Assembly: GCA_001600615.1 (NCBI GenBank)
Contig: BCKK01000002.1
Span: 712,809-776,808 of the forward strand
Origin: Dioszegia crocea
Taxonomy: Eukaryota > Basidiomycota > Tremellomycetes > Tremellales > Bulleribasidiaceae
Direction: 5' to 3'
DNA: 64,000 nt
Shown here: piece by piece, positions 10,174 to 19,681 of the stretch
How the letters are laid out: each line of letters begins with the position of its first letter
Position numbering within the stretch: the first letter of the stretch is position 1
Notes under the pieces: generated by a model
Seen by the model: the letters and a program-made list of their open reading frames with translations, nothing else
Databases searched by the model: none
Told to the model about the DNA's origin: nothing
Made by a program: the position numbers and the translations under genes

Positions 10174-11643
10174 ATGGCAGGTTTGATACCCTGCCGACAG
10201 ACGAAAGCTCAATCTCCACGATCCCGTCTGACCGTGGAAGTCAATCGGCTCCCATCACTCAACCCGCTCGTTATCTCTTCGACCATAGCCATGTCCACTA
10301 CCCCTACCGCTCTCCGCTCGCCGACCTCTCAGCATTCTTCACCCAGTCATGTACCTCGTCGAGCTCCTACCGGGGCAAGAGGCCTGCAACCAGCTTCTCG
10401 AGCAGCCCCGTATATGGTGGCTCTGTCTGGGTGGCCAGAGCCGGTATACATTGACAGACAGGGAGTAGGGGTGGTGCGCTCGGCCCGATCCAGATCAGGG
10501 ACACCGAGGGGCAGTATCAGTGGACCCAGCGGAGAGGCCGCGAAGACCAAGCAGCAGACAGAGCCAGCGGTGGCGCAAGGGGTGGCCGAAAAGGGGATCA
10601 TGGGAGTAAAGATGGGTCAGACCTCCATGCTGCCACCGGGCGGGATGGAGTGGTCTGATCATAAAGACGGCGGCTCTGGTCATTTCACACCACCTGTCCC
10701 ACCTGCCGTTGGACCTACAATCACCGAAGCGTTATACCCTTACCTCCACTCCAACACCCGTCCTAAATCATCATTACCGTCGAGAACTCCTACCCCTTCC
10801 AACACGCCACCACCCCAGAAACCATACACTTTCCCAGGAAATCCCTCCATCCCTCCTTTGGTGCTGTCTAAACCCACCACATCTGATCCCCCATCCCAGC
10901 CCCCTTCTCACTCTATCAACAAGGCAGCATCCTCATCATCCCACCGCCCCACTTTTGCCGATCCCCGCTTCACACCCCACGCCTCGGTAATTGGGAGGCA
11001 CGGGGGACACCTACGAGTGGTGCCTAGCTGGAACAACTCTGTTCCCGTTTCAGCATCACGCGTCCTTCTCAACACGTACGATCACTCCCCCGCATACTCG
11101 TCTATCCGTACCCAACACCCATCGGACCGGGAGGCGGGCAAAGATCGGGAGGTACCCTACCCACCGAGCGTAGAGGGCGGAAGGACACGGTCAATGGGTG
11201 TAGGCGGACGGGTCCTCCAGCTGGGATCTATCCAAGGACGGACACAGCCAGTGATTTTACGGTCCACACCTGAAGTCTACCCAGTCCGACAGTCGTCGAC
11301 TGGACACGCGGCGGGAACGCGGAGTAACTGGATGGGTGCGGACTTGGCGGTGGGGTTGGCGACTGAAGTCTATCCGCGAGACCCAGAAAGCCTGCATCTG
11401 TGGCCAGGTATCGAAGGCGGGCGAGAAGGCGTGAGAGGTGCAGAAGGAGCGGGTACGGGTGGGGCAGATACTCCAAATCAATCAATGTCGCGGCGGAATC
11501 CTACCTCGGCGTTGAGTCCTGAAGGAGGCGGCGGGTGGAGTCCTACTGTGCCTTGGCAGGATGAGGATGGGGTAGATAAGGGGCGAGACGAGGGAGAGGG
11601 GGAAGGAGAGGCAGGGGCGAATGACAAGATGTTAGTAGATTGA
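10174..11643 (+). CDS. proline/serine-rich protein of unknown function, intronless
   Basis: One uninterrupted frame of 489 codons, unusual in this intron-rich window. The protein is rich in Pro, Ser, Thr and Gly, with no membrane segment or signal peptide. Near-repeated phrases end in YP (ALYPYLHS, EVYPVRQS, EVYPRDPE). The tail is Asp/Glu/Gly-rich and ends with a lone hydrophobic MLVD. I recognise no domain; most of it is probably disordered. A second ATG at 10291 (MSTTPTALRSP) has a better context and may be the real start, because the TATA-like stretch at about 10121 is close to the first ATG. A low-complexity shadow ORF is possible, but the length and clean flanks favour a gene. Confidence 0.5.
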   Translation: MAGLIPCRQTKAQSPRSRLTVEVNRLPSLNPLVISSTIAMSTTPTALRSPTSQHSSPSHVPRRAPTGARGLQPASRAAPYMVALSGWPEPVYIDRQGVGVVRSARSRSGTPRGSISGPSGEAAKTKQQTEPAVAQGVAEKGIMGVKMGQTSMLPPGGMEWSDHKDGGSGHFTPPVPPAVGPTITEALYPYLHSNTRPKSSLPSRTPTPSNTPPPQKPYTFPGNPSIPPLVLSKPTTSDPPSQPPSHSINKAASSSSHRPTFADPRFTPHASVIGRHGGHLRVVPSWNNSVPVSASRVLLNTYDHSPAYSSIRTQHPSDREAGKDREVPYPPSVEGGRTRSMGVGGRVLQLGSIQGRTQPVILRSTPEVYPVRQSSTGHAAGTRSNWMGADLAVGLATEVYPRDPESLHLWPGIEGGREGVRGAEGAGTGGADTPNQSMSRRNPTSALSPEGGGGWSPTVPWQDEDGVDKGRDEGEGEGEAGANDKMLVD

Positions 11644-11880
11644 GGGAGGACGAACGGGGCGATCTTTGCAAATTGTGTTGAAGTTGGAATTGTATAGTAG
11701 TATTGTCATATAAGCCGATGAGAGTAGTAGTGTAGGTCGGGAATATCTGTAAGTAGGTAGTATCAGTAGCATAGCAGAATGTCAACATTAGCGCCTCTCC
11801 CATCCTGTTGCCCGAAATTGAGATCTATACACTCTATGTCACCATCTACACATTCTAGCCCAAGATTTAGATCGCCCGTC

Positions 11881-14036
11881 TCATAACATTGCTTCTTCCT
11901 CCTGTGGGTTGACCCTGAGCGTCAGCTTGAGTATACGACGCAACTCACATCGAGGCCTTCTCGCGGATATCCCGCTTTTCTCGAGTCCAACCCAGCCCGA
12001 TCGATATACCCAGCGCCACGAAACAGCCCAAGAGTGAAATTTTGAAGGCGGCGGCATAGCAGGGTACACCCAGTAGACCTGAGAATGTCAGCTTGCAGTC
12101 GGCTGCGCGTGAGTCAGTAGCTTACAATCATGCCCTCCCTTCTCTGCCCTTCCGGTAAGCCATCGCCTTCCCAAACCAGCTAAAGTCGCCACGACGGCAT
12201 CATCGACAGGCTCGACCGCGCCAGGTGGTGAGTTGATCTGATCAACCTACTTCGTCAGCAAAGTGCTCGATCCTCTTGCTGAACTTCTGCCTTGGCAGAA
12301 ATCCAGAAGACTGACCGAGTTGGAGTCGTAGACACGACCAAAGATGAGATTGAATAGATTCCCCCCGATGACGGGAGCCACGCAGATCCAGCCGAAGTTC
12401 TACCAGTATCAGTGACGTGCCAGGTGTAGAGCGTCTGTGTGGAAAGCTTACCTGACTGAAATTTGCTATGATCATGGTCAGTTGATGATCTTTATACCGA
12501 AAAATCCACTCACCCATCCCAAACCACTCCAGAACGAGCATCGGAAGCACATTAAAGAGACCCCCATATGAGACGCCAAGGAGAGACGAAACGAGCCACA
12601 GCGACTCGACGCGTGTTGTGAAAAGTGCCGCCATTTGCGAGAGTATGAACAGCCCGGCCACGACGGGTAGGAGCCATACCTGGTAATGTAAGCTCAGACC
12701 AGACTGCTCGCCAAGATGAGATAATCTACCCTTTTCCCGTTCAACCGAGCTTTCCAAACATCCGACGCCACGCCTAACCGTTAGCTGACAATGTGAAGGG
12801 TGTAGAAATTGACGTACCCCCACCTATCCGACCCAGGCAATTCCAAATGCTGATGACTCCCACATTCCGGCTCTGCCATCCGCTCACTTCTTTCTTGTCA
12901 TAGGTCGCTCGACCCTGCCGCGCCAGCACCAAGGCCACAGTGCCGACATTGTTGATGTACATCAAGCCCGTACCGCAGAGGATGGTGAGTACCAGAGCGA
13001 GCATGTAGAAGGAGGGTGTTCGAAGAAGGGCGAGAGGCGTGTATTCTTTCTTGTAGAGTGTTCGAGCGGATTTGCGGACATGTAGGAGGGGACTGGAGGA
13101 GCCAGTACGGCTCAGCAGGGCAGGTTTGGAAGAGATGGGCGACGTCGGGACTGACGCGTGAGCTGAGGGTGATCGGGACCTCACGAGTTCTATCGAACTC
13201 GGCCGAGACGATGTGGATGTTCGGTGTCGAGGCTGATCTTCTGACGCTCGATACGAATCAAAGATGATCTCGCTTTCCATACCGTCCGGATGATTGAGCA
13301 CAGGCTCGTACCCCTCAGGCTTGGTCGGAGGTACGGGCCTGATCCAGATAGACCCGATAAGCATAGGTAGCCCGCATCCCAGGGCCAGTAGGCCGACCAG
13401 GCTCGCAGCTTCTTCCGCGAAGAACACTCGGCCGATAGTGGAGAAGAAGAAGGCCGAAAGTCCAAAACCAGCCAGCACCGCCCCCGTTGCAGAGGCTCGT
13501 CTGGCATCTGGAAATGACTTGGCAGTGGCATTGACAGCCGCTGCCAGACCTGCTGATCCGGCTGATCCAGTCAGGAACATGGCGATAATAAGGATCGCTA
13601 GGCGGAAGGTGGAAGGTGATGAATGGAGGGGAGCCCCCGCGGGGCGGAGCGAGAAGGTATGGACGAGGAATAGCCGAATTGTGGAGTATCCGATTAATGA
13701 GAAAAACCCGCCAAGTAACAGTGGGCTTGTCGTTAGCCAAATTCACTCAGGCTTAAGAGGAGTCGAACTTACAGACGCTGTCCTCTGGAATCCACCATCT
13801 TTCCCCAGATGGGTCCAGTGGAGTAAACACCAAAATTCCCGGCGAGACCAATAAGGTTGACGGTCGTAGAGGAAATGTGCAGCTCCGTAGCCAGCTGAGG
13901 CGCGTATGCTGAATAGACATAATTCGATCCGCTTCCAAATCAGCAATGTCCAGCCTCTGTAAAGCGACCCTTACCTTGCCAACCCCACAATGATGGACAA
14001 GGCAAAGACAACGAGTCTTCGTCTGTCGTCAGCCAT
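11881..14036 (-). CDS. MFS transporter, nodulin-like/Mch1 type
   Basis: A multi-pass membrane carrier of the major facilitator superfamily, closest by motif to fungal nodulin-like/Mch1 proteins (monocarboxylate-transporter homologues without proven transport). The start MADDRRRLVVFALSIIVGLA enters segment 1 directly. Then come GSNYVYSAYAPQLATEL, VNLIGLAGNFGVYSTGPIWG and SAGLAAAVNATAKSFPDARR, typical of this subfamily. A polar loop of about 90 residues with Arg/Ser runs splits the two halves. The second half has ILCGTGLMYINNVGTVALVL and LWLVSSLLGVSYGGLFNVLP. The C-terminus ends RVNPQEEEAML. About six to eight introns are needed. The substrate cannot be read from sequence. It is divergent from the POT1 gene across 338 bases. 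Confidence 0.85.
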
Positions 14037-14374
14037 TTCAAGCTCAAATTGTTGACAGGACGCGGGATTTCCGGGTTTGTTGATGCTACGCGGCGTGAAT
14101 GCGTCTCTAGCTGACGGACTGGCTGGACTTAGGTCTTGCTAGCCTGTAAGATGTGTATAGAAGAGGATAGATGTGCCACCAAGGAAGCCAAAGCTCGAAT
14201 TCCTTATCAACACGCGCACGGATCACGGCCTGATTCGGAGCCGAACCGGCCGGGCGTGGAGACTCCGCATTACGTACTCGTATGTTTGAGAGTTGACGCG
14301 ACTTTCTTGCCACGGCCAAACTCACTCACGCTCAATCATCACAACATCATACATCTCACCAGTGACCAGTCATC
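14037..14374. promoter_or_regulatory. shared promoter between the MFS gene and POT1
   Basis: These 338 bases lie between two divergent start codons. No TATA box stands out and no gene is seen. Just before the POT1 start is the A/C-rich stretch CATCACAACATCATACATCT, typical of a leader. Confidence 0.45.
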
Positions 14375-17300
14375 ATGTCCTTCCAGGGCTATAAACAGCT
14401 CCCAGATCGCTATCTGAGAGGCGATCCCAAATCACTACCCGCTCGATCATACATCAAAGGCAAGCTCATGATGCTATACGACGTTCACACACCAAAAAAC
14501 GAGACCGAACCTCGAGTCATCGCCGTTCTGCAAGTGATGCCCTCTATAGACAATACAGTCCAATCGGATTATGTCACAACTCTGCCTGACGGCAAGCATA
14601 AAACCACCACTATTACTGTCCGCGTTGAGCTCGTCTCGAGCGACATGCCCGATCCGAGCGGGAGGAATGGGAGCAACAAGGCCATGTCGGAAGCCCATCG
14701 ACAACTGAAGAAATTGGTCTTACGCACACTGCAAGTGGCTGTAGGTGGAGGGTTCTACAAAGGCACGACGGGAAATCAGGAGCAGAGTACCCGAGGTCCC
14801 ACCATCGAGTGTGCGGGGAACATTATGATGAGGGTTGCAGGTGGAGAAGCCTTCACTCTTGCTCTTGGTCAGTAGTCCGGCCCGTGCTGAGTTGTCCAAA
14901 GCTGATCGGTCAGACAGACCTAGCACTTCCAAATTGTCCGTACCCGAAGATCGACCCTGGCTCTCTGAACCAAGTCCATCTCCACCTCGACAAGCCAAAT
15001 CATCAACTGCTTTACCCTCAATAAAGACCTCGAAAGGCATTCCCCCTCCTCAGACACTCCCATCCTCCCGCCAGTCCAGCTCAATCAACGAGCCTGGACC
15101 CGCTAAAAAGGGACTCCAACCTCTATCCTCACACCAGAAGTTCGGCGGCATCGATCCCACGATGTTTGAAGCAAAGCGGAAACGGCGACCATCATCTGCC
15201 GACCGTAATTTTGACGCCACACAAGGCAAAAAGCAAAAGCCAAACGATCATGGCGATGGCCGGATTTCAGGAGATGACATGAGACGAAGCGATTCGAGCA
15301 TGAGCAGGGCGAGCGCGAGCTCTGCGTCCATCGCAATGGATATGGGAGATCATGAGGTCAGGGCAGGTGATGGATATACAGGAGGGACAGGCGGAATAGA
15401 GAATGAGGGACGCTCGGAGCCGCCTCGATCGAATAGGCAGCCTTCAGAACGAAATACTCCTCCCTTCAATGCCGGCACTGCCGTAGGTCCCCTCCCTGAT
15501 AATGCACCAGCTCGACCATCGCCTGCTGAACTGCAACGAAGGGCCGAAGCTGCTGGTGGTGGGGCTGCTGCGTTGAAGGTGAATCTGACAAAGCAGTCAG
15601 CTCGCGTCGACGATTACACCCATCAAGAGCTGTCTGATTCGCGACTGGCTGCGGTATCCCTCCCTTCTACCTCGAATGCTATTCGCCCACCCGCTCAGTT
15701 TCGACCCGAGGCCAAATCATACCACACGGTCCAAACAAGCCAGACAGGCCCCGGATCATCCGCGATACACTACGGTGCTTACCCCCCTACCAACTCCGGG
15801 TATGCCCCTCCCCCTCGCAACAACAATTTTATCGGTGCATCTGTAGGCAATGAGCCTGTTGGCCCTCTGGTGTTTACCCCTATCTCTGGCATGCAGGCGG
15901 TCGCTAAGGGGCCGAACCGATACGGCAATTTGGTTGGAATTGTGATCAATGCAGGAGCAGCAACAACTCCGAAGAACAAAAATTGTGCGTTATGAATCGC
16001 GACAATGAAACGGGGCTTACATATTTAGTTGATTGTCACTGCAGTTACGTTGTCACCGACCCAACTGTGACTGGAGTTGGGCACGCAAGGAATGATATGG
16101 TAGTAACGATATACCGAAAGGAACGACCTGATATACCGGATCTATCACCTGGGATGCCAGTCATATTCAGGGATTTGCCCGTCAGTACAGTACCACCGTC
16201 GTGGAATAGCAAGGCAGTCACTGATTCGTAGATCAAAGAGTTCAATGATAAGGCAAAAGGTCAAGTCTCCTCGAGGGAGCCTTTGTCTTGGGCGACCCTA
16301 AGAGACAACAAGGTCATTTATGGTAAAGACTCGGATCCTCGCTTGACCAAGTCCGATGAGGCGAGGCTGTATTCGATGAGGGAATGGTACCACGTCAAGG
16401 AGGGGCGAGGCGGACAGGGCGTACAGATCCAAGGAGGAAGGCCATTCAGATGGTTGAAGGATGTGAGCCCAAACGAATTCTGCAACATGGCCTTCCAGGT
16501 AAGATCTTTTCTCACTTCGGTCGGATTACACCATGAAAACAATGCTGATTTCAGATCGTCCAAACAGTCGCTCACCAGGATCGCTTTGGGCCGTCGCTGG
16601 AGCTATACGCGACGGACGGTACTGCGTATTCAGGCCAGCTTTGGAATTACCACAACGTCGATGCGGGTCTACCGCCCAACACCATATTCAGAGTCGCCAT
16701 ATTCACGCCGCCGTCAGACGCCGACATCTTGAAATATTTCCAGGCGGGAACGTTCCTTTTCTTACCCAACCTTCGACCGAAACTTCACAGCAGCGGCGCG
16801 CTAGAGATCACGTTCAGTGATGATATCAATAATGAGCAGCGAGCTCAGGGGTTCAGAGTGAAGATACCAACGGTGCTGGATGGTCGTGATGAGAAAAGGA
16901 TCCAAATCGAAGCGTAAGTCGGTGTCGAAATCTACGTCAGAGCGGACTGTCACCTCCTGTTGAAGCTTGCTGATACTCGCAGGCGGATCCAAGCGTTTCA
17001 GACTCGCCCGCAAGCAGGAGTGCAGGCACCGGCTCCTGTCTACCAGCAACCAGCTCCGCATGCCGAGCCCCCGCAGCCCATCGTCCGACCTGCGCCAAGA
17101 GCTCAACCCGCCCCCACTGCCCCTCTGCGAGTCACTCCACCCATCGCATCGAGTTTTCCTCTCATTCCCTTTTCGGACGCAATCGGCACGAACTTCGACA
17201 TCAACCCGGCTCTACATCCACTCACACCTATGGCGGAGATCATCAACAATCAGACGGTGCCAAATCGTTACATGGTGAGAGCGCAAGTGGCGCGGATCTG

Positions 17301-17957
17301 TTCGGTGGTCAAAAGAGCCGGATCGACAGCCACGAAGGCAGGTTCGAGCGGGAGGCCGGGATCATTAGAGGAGGAGAAGGTAGGGCCACTGGTCGTTAAA
17401 TACTGTAAGAGGTGCTGCCAAAGGTAAGTCATGAGGCTTATATCTGTGTTCCTTCGTGATGGGAGTGGCGCTGAAATATCAGAGTCGGCTTGGAAAAGAA
17501 TGGCATGGAGCGAGCTCATTGCGAAGGTTGCTCGGATGGACCTAATCGCGAGGATTGCGAACTCCGCTATCGCTTCCTCGTACTCCTCAAACCTGTACCA
17601 GTCGACAACACGGGCCAGGGAGCTTCAGCGACTTCCGAAAGTGACGGCGAGACAACACTTCCAGTCCTTATCTCGGACGCCGACACCGCAGGATTCCTTC
17701 CATCATTGCCGCCTCTTGGACCTTGTGGCACAAATGAAGTGAATGCGGCGAAGGCCCGACAGAAGCGACTGGACTCCATCAGGGAGGAGGTGGTGACGCT
17801 GTTGATGGGCAAAGCTGTGAATGGGGAGAGGCAAAAACCCATAGCGGATTGGTGTATTGAAAGCTATGAGGCCAAGTCGCCAGATGGAAAGGGCTCAGAG
17901 CCTGTAGTCATGTACCGGATGTTTGGGATGAAGGCCTTGGTACAGAGTTCGGGATGA
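14375..17957 (+). CDS. POT1: POT1-type telomere single-strand DNA-binding protein, enlarged N-terminus
   Basis: It binds the single-stranded G-rich telomere tail. Seven exons by eye: 14375-14867, 14914-15984, 16029-16180, 16232-16498, 16555-16913, 16983-17423 and 17483-17957. They sum to exactly 1,086 codons. OB fold 1 (about residues 500-620) reads NLVGIVINAG...FDCHCSYVVTDPTVTG...PGMPVIFRDLPIKEFNDK, matching POT1 strand order. OB fold 2 follows (VQTVAHQDRFGPSLELYATD). The C-terminal third fold has paired cysteines (YCKRCCQ and HCEGCSD), as in the zinc-binding insert of POT1. At about 1,085 residues it is much longer than human POT1 (634). The extra length is an N-terminal domain of about 163 residues, which looks like another OB-type beta barrel, plus a Ser/Pro-rich linker of about 330 residues. 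Intron 2 uses the acceptor at 16028, since only that one keeps frame. Confidence 0.83.
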
Positions 17958-18154
17958 TGGATGGGGGAATCTGGCTGTCAGTCTTGGGATGGGATATTGG
18001 TATCTATGTAAGTTGGTCCTCTCTTGATACTGCTAATCAGGAAATTGGCTGACGCTATAGATACATGCTCTTCTATACACCCAAATGTACAACTTTGATT
18101 CAGCTTCAACTTCACGCTCTTTTCATTTGCCTTTGCGGACTTTGTCCCCAGATC
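17958..18154. other. convergent 3' region
   Basis: These 197 bases lie between the POT1 stop and the stop of the minus-strand small gene. No coding signal was recognised; it should hold both 3' UTRs. Confidence 0.4.
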
Positions 18155-18774
18155 TCAAGGCTCAGGCCTCTGTATCCACCACTCGTCCGGATCCACTCGA
18201 CGCATACCGTACCAGCCCCATTGCGGTTCCAGCGGGCTTGGCAGCGGCAACCAACCCACCTGACTATGGCCATACCTCTCAGACCACATATCCCACTTGA
18301 GCTTGGCATCTGCTTCATCCATTCCTGCCTTCTCCTTCTTGACTGCTTCGAGGAGGGACTTTGCGATATTGGCGATGTATGGATTTTCGGTCGTCATTGT
18401 CAGCGGCTCGATTTTGGGAATAAGAGGGATGAGCGATTTGGGTGGGAGGGCCTGGAGTAGGATGATGGCTTTGAATGAGGACGGTGCGGTTGACTCCACC
18501 CGTTCAGTCAGGGTGGCGAGGATGATGGCGAGCTTGTCCCTGCTTGGTCAACTGGAGATCTGGCTGCGTGATGAAGTGGCTCGATGTCTGCAGAAAGAGA
18601 GCTGATCGCTGATCTATGGGACAGAAGACCAAGTACTTACGGGAACTGACACCATGCTTGGACTAGCGAAAACGTGGACCAGTCAATAGCAAGTACAGGG
18701 CTGCTGTTGGTGGCCCGCTCGATAGTGCAGCGCACATGGTACAGGTCATCGTTGGCTGAGTAAGACTGCGTCAT
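18155..18774 (-). CDS. small protein of unknown function
   Basis: The first ATG after an in-frame stop (18772-18774) gives MTQSYSANDDLYHVRCTIER, then LAIDWSTFSLVQAWCQFP. An intron of about 115 nt joins to DKLAIILATLTERVESTAP, the only acceptor I found that avoids an in-frame stop. The main exon has SFKAIILLQALPPKSLIPLI, IANIAKSLLEAVKKEKAGMD and WDMWSERYGHS, and ends WWIQRPEP. It is probably soluble and mostly helical, about 160 residues, with an acidic/aromatic tail. I recognise no family. The first intron may really be two introns with a small exon. Confidence 0.5.
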
Positions 18775-19681
18775 AGCTGGTGTATTGGATCAACTACAGT
18801 CGGGTGTCTCGGATGTTCCGTGTTGCGGCAAGACGTCGTACTATACTAGCATGAATGGGCCTGCCTGGACCTGGTTCCTGGAAAACAGGTATGCTGTGTG
18901 TAAGATTACTACATGGGGAGAAGAAGCCGATCGAACGATGAGAAGTCCGAAGGCAGAGTCGTGTTTCGGCCGTAGGTCAGGCTGCCGAGCACGCTGCCGA
19001 TACCCACAAAGAGAAGGATCATCGATCGTGTCCGTATGCGGAAACTCCCTGGACGCCTAGAAGATGCATGATCTCGATCGAAGTTGTACGGGAAGCAGTA
19101 ACCGGCGGTCCGACATGGTTCCAAGAAGAACGGGAGGTGTTGAGAATCCCTGGATGACCGCCTTGTAAAAGCGGGAAGGTGTCGAGATCCGAGACATGCC
19201 GTTTGCAGTAGGAGAATTTGCGGCCAATAAGGTGTGGGTAAGGGTGATAAGCTTAAACTATCCTGAATTTGCCGTAACACCGACTGAGACCACGACTCTC
19301 CCTGTCAGTCCCTGTCCCGACACCCAAAACTGAAACCGTTCAACTTCATCCTACTATTCGACATACATCGGCCAAGGGTACATGGGAAGTAAGTGCACGG
19401 TCAAGGTGATCGGACATCATTCAGACCACGGCGACCACTACCCGAACACCCAGGGCATCAATTACTAGAGGTATTCGCTCACTTTCCTGTACTCGGTCAA
19501 TTATGGTCTTCCCGTCCTCTATAGAGCTGTGCTCTCGCCAGTATATATATGGCGTGGGCTACTTGTCGCTATGGCCCATTCAGTTCTTCACCACCTCGTA
19601 TCTCACTACTCTCACCGAGTCTCCTCCTATCGGTAATCCATCAACTCCTCAACTCCCCTCACTCTCATTTCCTCCTTCAAC
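18775..19681. other. region without a confident gene; possible small membrane protein on the minus strand
   Basis: Two overlapping minus-strand pieces look protein-like but could not be joined in frame. One starts with ATG at 19195-19197 (MSRISTPSRFYKAVIQGFST, then VLLGTMSDRRLLLP) and stops at 19057. The other, near 19020-18911, contains SMILLFVGIGSVLGSLTYG and looks like one membrane span. Together they could be a small mitochondrial-type protein with an intron I could not place. The right end (from about 19400) is the promoter and leader of the next gene, with a TATA element at 19541-19550. Confidence 0.3.
19541..19550 (+). promoter_or_regulatory. TATA box of the repeat/CPL1-like gene
   Basis: GTATATATAT lies about 130 bases before the start codon at 19682, upstream of a C/T-rich leader. 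Spacing and sequence fit a strong, inducible-type fungal promoter. Confidence 0.55.

Noticed and set aside
15985..16088. Alternative acceptor at the second AG (about 16046) for POT1 intron 2
   Set aside because: Using it shifts the frame away from the OB-fold reading; the acceptor at 16028 keeps FDCHCSYVVTDPT in frame.
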